7,431 bases of DNA, taken from Bryobacterales bacterium (GTDB taxonomy: Bacteria > Acidobacteriota > Terriglobia > Bryobacterales > Bryobacteraceae). The stretch covers positions 30,906-38,336 of the forward strand of contig PLRZ01000214.1 of NCBI GenBank assembly GCA_003164075.1, in the 5' to 3' direction. The notes under the pieces were generated by a model that had not been told where the DNA came from, searched no databases, and was given only the letters and a program-made list of their open reading frames with translations. Of the stretch, positions 5,305 to 7,431 are shown in pieces (the first letter of the stretch is position 1; every line of letters begins with the position of its first letter). Both the position numbers and the translations under genes were made by a program.

Positions 5305-6966
5305 GTGCCCTCCCGACAGCAGAAACGACGTCAGACCGCACACCAGGCCGCGCTCGCCGACTCGTCGCCCGCTCTGATCCTGCCGCTGCTGGAACGGCGG
5401 TCCGCCATCCTCGCGATATTGCTGGTGGTGATCGCGTCGGCGCGAATCGCGGCGACTTACACCGTCTTCAACCACACTACCGACGAGCCGGCGCACATCG
5501 CCAACGGCATGCAGTGGCTGGACAAGCACGTGTATCTCTACGAGCCGCAGCATCCGCCCCTGGCGCGGGTGGCGGCGGCGCTGGGACCGTATCTGCTGGG
5601 AATCCGGTCGCAGGGCACGCCGGGAACGGGGTTGGGTCCGGAATCCCTGGAAGGCGCGCGAATTCTGTACCGCGACCACCATTACGATCTCACGCTGGCC
5701 ATGGCGCGCCTGGGAATCCTACCATTTTTCTGGGTCGCTTGCCTGGTGGTATACGCCTGGGGAAAGCGCTCCCACGGCGCGGCCGTCGCGGTCATCGCGC
5801 TGTTCTTTTTCAGCTTCCTTCCGCCCATTCTGGCGCACGCCGGCCTGGCTACCACCGATATGGCGGTGACGGCGTTTCTGGGAGCGGCCTTCGTCACCGG
5901 ACTGCGGTGGGCCGGGAGTCCCACGTGGAAGCGCGGCTGGCTGTTCGGCGCCTGTACGGGGCTCGCGGCGGTCTCGAAATTTTCCAGCCTGGTATTTTTT
6001 CCCGCGGCGGCGGCTCTCGTGCTGGCCGGGTATCTGTTCTTCGAACGGCCGACGCTCCCGGCCCTGGCTCGCAGCGTGAAAGAGCGGCTGCCATCGTTCG
6101 GACTGGCCGTCGCCACCGGGGCTCTGATTATCGCGGCGATGTATCGTTTCTCACTTTCGGTCCTCTTCGCCGGGATTCGGGCGGTAGAGGCGCACAACGC
6201 CGAAGGCCACATCGCTTATCTGCTCGGCCGGCGGAGCACCAGCGGATTCTGGTATTTCTACCCGGTGGTGCTGGCCGTGAAAACGCCGCTGGCACTGCTC
6301 GGGCTGCTCGGACTGGCGCTATGGTGGACCTTCCGCGATTCGGGCCGGGTACGGCGCGACTGGCCGGTACTGGCCTTCGTAGCGGGCATCCTGCTGGTGG
6401 CTCTGTTCAGCCGCATCAATATCGGAGTCCGCCACGTTCTGCCGGTTTACTTCGGCTTCTCGCTGCTGGCCGCGGGGGCCGTCCCGGAACTGCTGGAGCG
6501 GGCCCGAACCGGCCGGTGGATCCGCGCCGCACTGGCCGCGCTGCTGCTCTGGTTCGCCGGTTCCTCGTTGTGGTGCCATCCCGACTACCTGGCCTACACC
6601 AACGAGCTGGCCGGAAGCGCACCCGAAAAGGTGCTGGCCGATTCGGACCTCGACTGGGGTCAGGACATGAAGCGGCTCGCCGCCCGGCTGCGCGAAGTGG
6701 GGGCCACACAAGTGACGTTCGACCCCATCGTTCTGGCCGATTTCGAGGGTGAAATGGGCTTCCCTCAAATGGCGCCGGCCAATGCGGCGGCGCCGGCGCC
6801 CGGATGGAACGCGGTCAGCCTGTCGTATTGGAAAGTGCGGCGGCTGGGGCTGCTCGATACCCACCCCGAAATGGTTCTCTGGCCCGACCGCGTGCCGCCC
6901 GGCGAGCGCGTGGGCGAGGGCACAATGTTGTGGTACTTTCCGCCGCGCACGGGGCAGCCAAAGTGA
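5305..6966 (+). CDS. GT-C fold membrane glycosyltransferase (PMT/ArnT-like, GT39/GT83-type)
   Basis: Predicted polytopic inner-membrane glycosyltransferase of 553 residues that would take a sugar from a polyprenyl-phosphate carrier and transfer it outside the cytoplasm; donor and acceptor cannot be told from sequence. A basic N-terminus (RQQKRRQ, 4-10) precedes the first membrane helix (~33-52). The following periplasmic loop has the family's acidic pair D60-E61 in TTDEPAHIANG, then QHPPLARV at 82-89. Further hydrophobic segments are near 136-152, 156-175, 181-200, 211-221, 225-245, 265-283, 316-341, 353-370, 376-393 and 405-422. The C-terminal extracytoplasmic part begins with PDYLAYTNELAGS and carries DSDLDWGQDMKRL at 446-458, a signature seen in many bacterial PMT_2-type proteins. 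Length is normal. A stop codon at 5293-5295 limits the N-terminus, so the GTG at 5305 is the only reasonable start despite lacking a ribosome site. No adjacent gene identifies the pathway. Confidence 0.88.
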   Translation: MPSRQQKRRQTAHQAALADSSPALILPLLERRSAILAILLVVIASARIAATYTVFNHTTDEPAHIANGMQWLDKHVYLYEPQHPPLARVAAALGPYLLGIRSQGTPGTGLGPESLEGARILYRDHHYDLTLAMARLGILPFFWVACLVVYAWGKRSHGAAVAVIALFFFSFLPPILAHAGLATTDMAVTAFLGAAFVTGLRWAGSPTWKRGWLFGACTGLAAVSKFSSLVFFPAAAALVLAGYLFFERPTLPALARSVKERLPSFGLAVATGALIIAAMYRFSLSVLFAGIRAVEAHNAEGHIAYLLGRRSTSGFWYFYPVVLAVKTPLALLGLLGLALWWTFRDSGRVRRDWPVLAFVAGILLVALFSRINIGVRHVLPVYFGFSLLAAGAVPELLERARTGRWIRAALAALLLWFAGSSLWCHPDYLAYTNELAGSAPEKVLADSDLDWGQDMKRLAARLREVGATQVTFDPIVLADFEGEMGFPQMAPANAAAPAPGWNAVSLSYWKVRRLGLLDTHPEMVLWPDRVPPGERVGEGTMLWYFPPRTGQPK

Positions 6967-6985
6967 CGTACAGTGGGACTGTTCT

Positions 6986-7291
6986 ATGCTGATTCTCATC
7001 GTCAACATCCACATCAAAGCGGACCGCATTGAGGCGTTCCGTAGCGCCACGCTCGAAAACGCGCGCAACAGCCTGCAGGAACCAGGGATTGCCCGTTTCG
7101 ACGTCCTGCAACAGACCGACGATCCGTCGCGCTTCATTCTCTACGAGGTCTACCGCGACACCGCCGCCACGGTAGCGCACAAAGAGACAGCGCACTATCA
7201 CGCCTGGCTGGCCAAGGTGGACGATATGTTCGCCGAGCCACGCACGCGGGCCTTGTATAGCAACGTCTATCCCGACGACCAGGGATGGTAG
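6986..7291 (+). CDS. ABM-domain protein, LsrG/quinol monooxygenase-like
   Basis: Small cytoplasmic protein of 101 residues with the antibiotic-biosynthesis-monooxygenase (ABM) ferredoxin-like fold, normally a dimer. The pattern EPGIARFDVLQ (32-42), SRFILYEVYRD (48-58), H65, H70 and a C-terminal PRTRALYSNVYP (85-96) closely resembles E. coli LsrG, which isomerises phosphorylated AI-2. ABM relatives also include quinol monooxygenases and heme-degrading enzymes, so the exact substrate is open. No lsr kinase, transporter or regulator is visible here. The start ATG at 6986 is 19 bp after the glycosyltransferase stop, with a weak GTGGGA at 6973-6978 seven bases upstream. The open frame extends upstream to 6749, but only by overlapping the glycosyltransferase gene, so that start is rejected. 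The dehydrogenase gene begins 5 bp after its stop, suggesting a shared transcript and possibly sequential steps on a carbonyl compound. Confidence 0.85.
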   Translation: MLILIVNIHIKADRIEAFRSATLENARNSLQEPGIARFDVLQQTDDPSRFILYEVYRDTAATVAHKETAHYHAWLAKVDDMFAEPRTRALYSNVYPDDQGW

Positions 7292-7296
7292 CGGCC

Positions 7297-7431
7297 ATGC
7301 GCTTTGAGTTCGCCGCCGCGGCGCGCATCGTGTTCGGCGAGGGCGCGGTGCGCGAAGTGCCTCCGGCGGCCGCTGCCATGGGCCGCCGCGCGCTGGTGGT
7401 TACCGGCGCCCACCCGCAGCGCGCCGCGGCG
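7297..7431 (+). CDS. Iron-containing alcohol dehydrogenase, N-terminal fragment (cut by window edge)
   Basis: Only 45 codons are inside the window. The N-terminus MRFEFAAAARIVFGEGAVRE followed by MGRRALVVTG (28-37) is the typical opening of group III Fe-dependent alcohol dehydrogenases and maleylacetate reductases: the first strands of the NAD(P)-binding domain, with an 'RIVFG-G' turn and 'ALVVTG' strand. The complete protein should be about 380 residues; the metal ligands (one Asp, three His) lie beyond the edge and cannot be checked. The ATG at 7297 is preferred because AGGGA lies 11 bases upstream at 7281-7285. An in-frame ATG at 7285 would overlap the previous gene by 7 bp and has no spacer after its AGGG. 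The substrate is unknown. Confidence 0.85.
   Translation, partial: MRFEFAAAARIVFGEGAVREVPPAAAAMGRRALVVTGAHPQRAAA

Noticed and set aside
5514..6752. 412-codon open frame in another frame of the glycosyltransferase
   Set aside because: It lies wholly inside the glycosyltransferase, which has clear family motifs. The alternative translation is Arg/Gly-rich and featureless.
6749..6985. Upstream extension of the ABM gene to 6749
   Set aside because: The extension overlaps conserved glycosyltransferase coding sequence and reads as Arg-rich shadow. The ABM fold begins exactly at the ATG at 6986.

Overview
The window looks like chromosomal DNA from a high-GC Acidobacteriota, most likely the Bryobacterales/Solibacter lineage. 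The main reason is a large secreted S53 (kumamolisin/sedolisin-type) peptidase whose last ~220 residues resemble the 'Solibacter uncharacterized C-terminal domain' (TIGR03437 type), a domain characteristic of that group. The placement rests on recognising families by eye; no 16S or database evidence was available.

Layout: on the minus strand, 54-3770 encodes the 1238-residue secreted peptidase (signal peptide, activation propeptide, complete catalytic domain, three or four beta-sandwich modules, C-terminal domain). A divergent intergenic region of about 500 bp (3771-4270) follows. Then four genes run on the plus strand: an unrecognised 326-residue protein with a glycine-rich hydrophobic tail (4271-5251), a GT-C-fold membrane glycosyltransferase (5305-6966), a small LsrG-like ABM-domain protein (6986-7291), and the first 45 codons of an iron-containing alcohol dehydrogenase (7297 to the window edge). 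The last three are tightly spaced (19 and 5 bp gaps) and may be co-transcribed. The ABM protein and the dehydrogenase plausibly form a small carbonyl/alcohol metabolism pair. I see no functional link between that pair and the peptidase or glycosyltransferase.

The most notable non-coding feature is a 155-bp MITE-like element (3965-4119) between the divergent genes. It has 18-bp terminal inverted repeats (17/18), internal palindromes that let most of it fold into one long hairpin, and a perfect 6-bp direct repeat TAAACA touching both ends, as expected of a target-site duplication. A second copy is cut by the left window edge: bases 1-50 match one arm of the first copy at 46 of 50 positions without gaps, in inverted orientation. 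That copy ends 3 bp from the peptidase stop codon. The peptidase gene is therefore bracketed by inverted copies of the same small element. No transposase, CRISPR array, tRNA or rRNA is visible.
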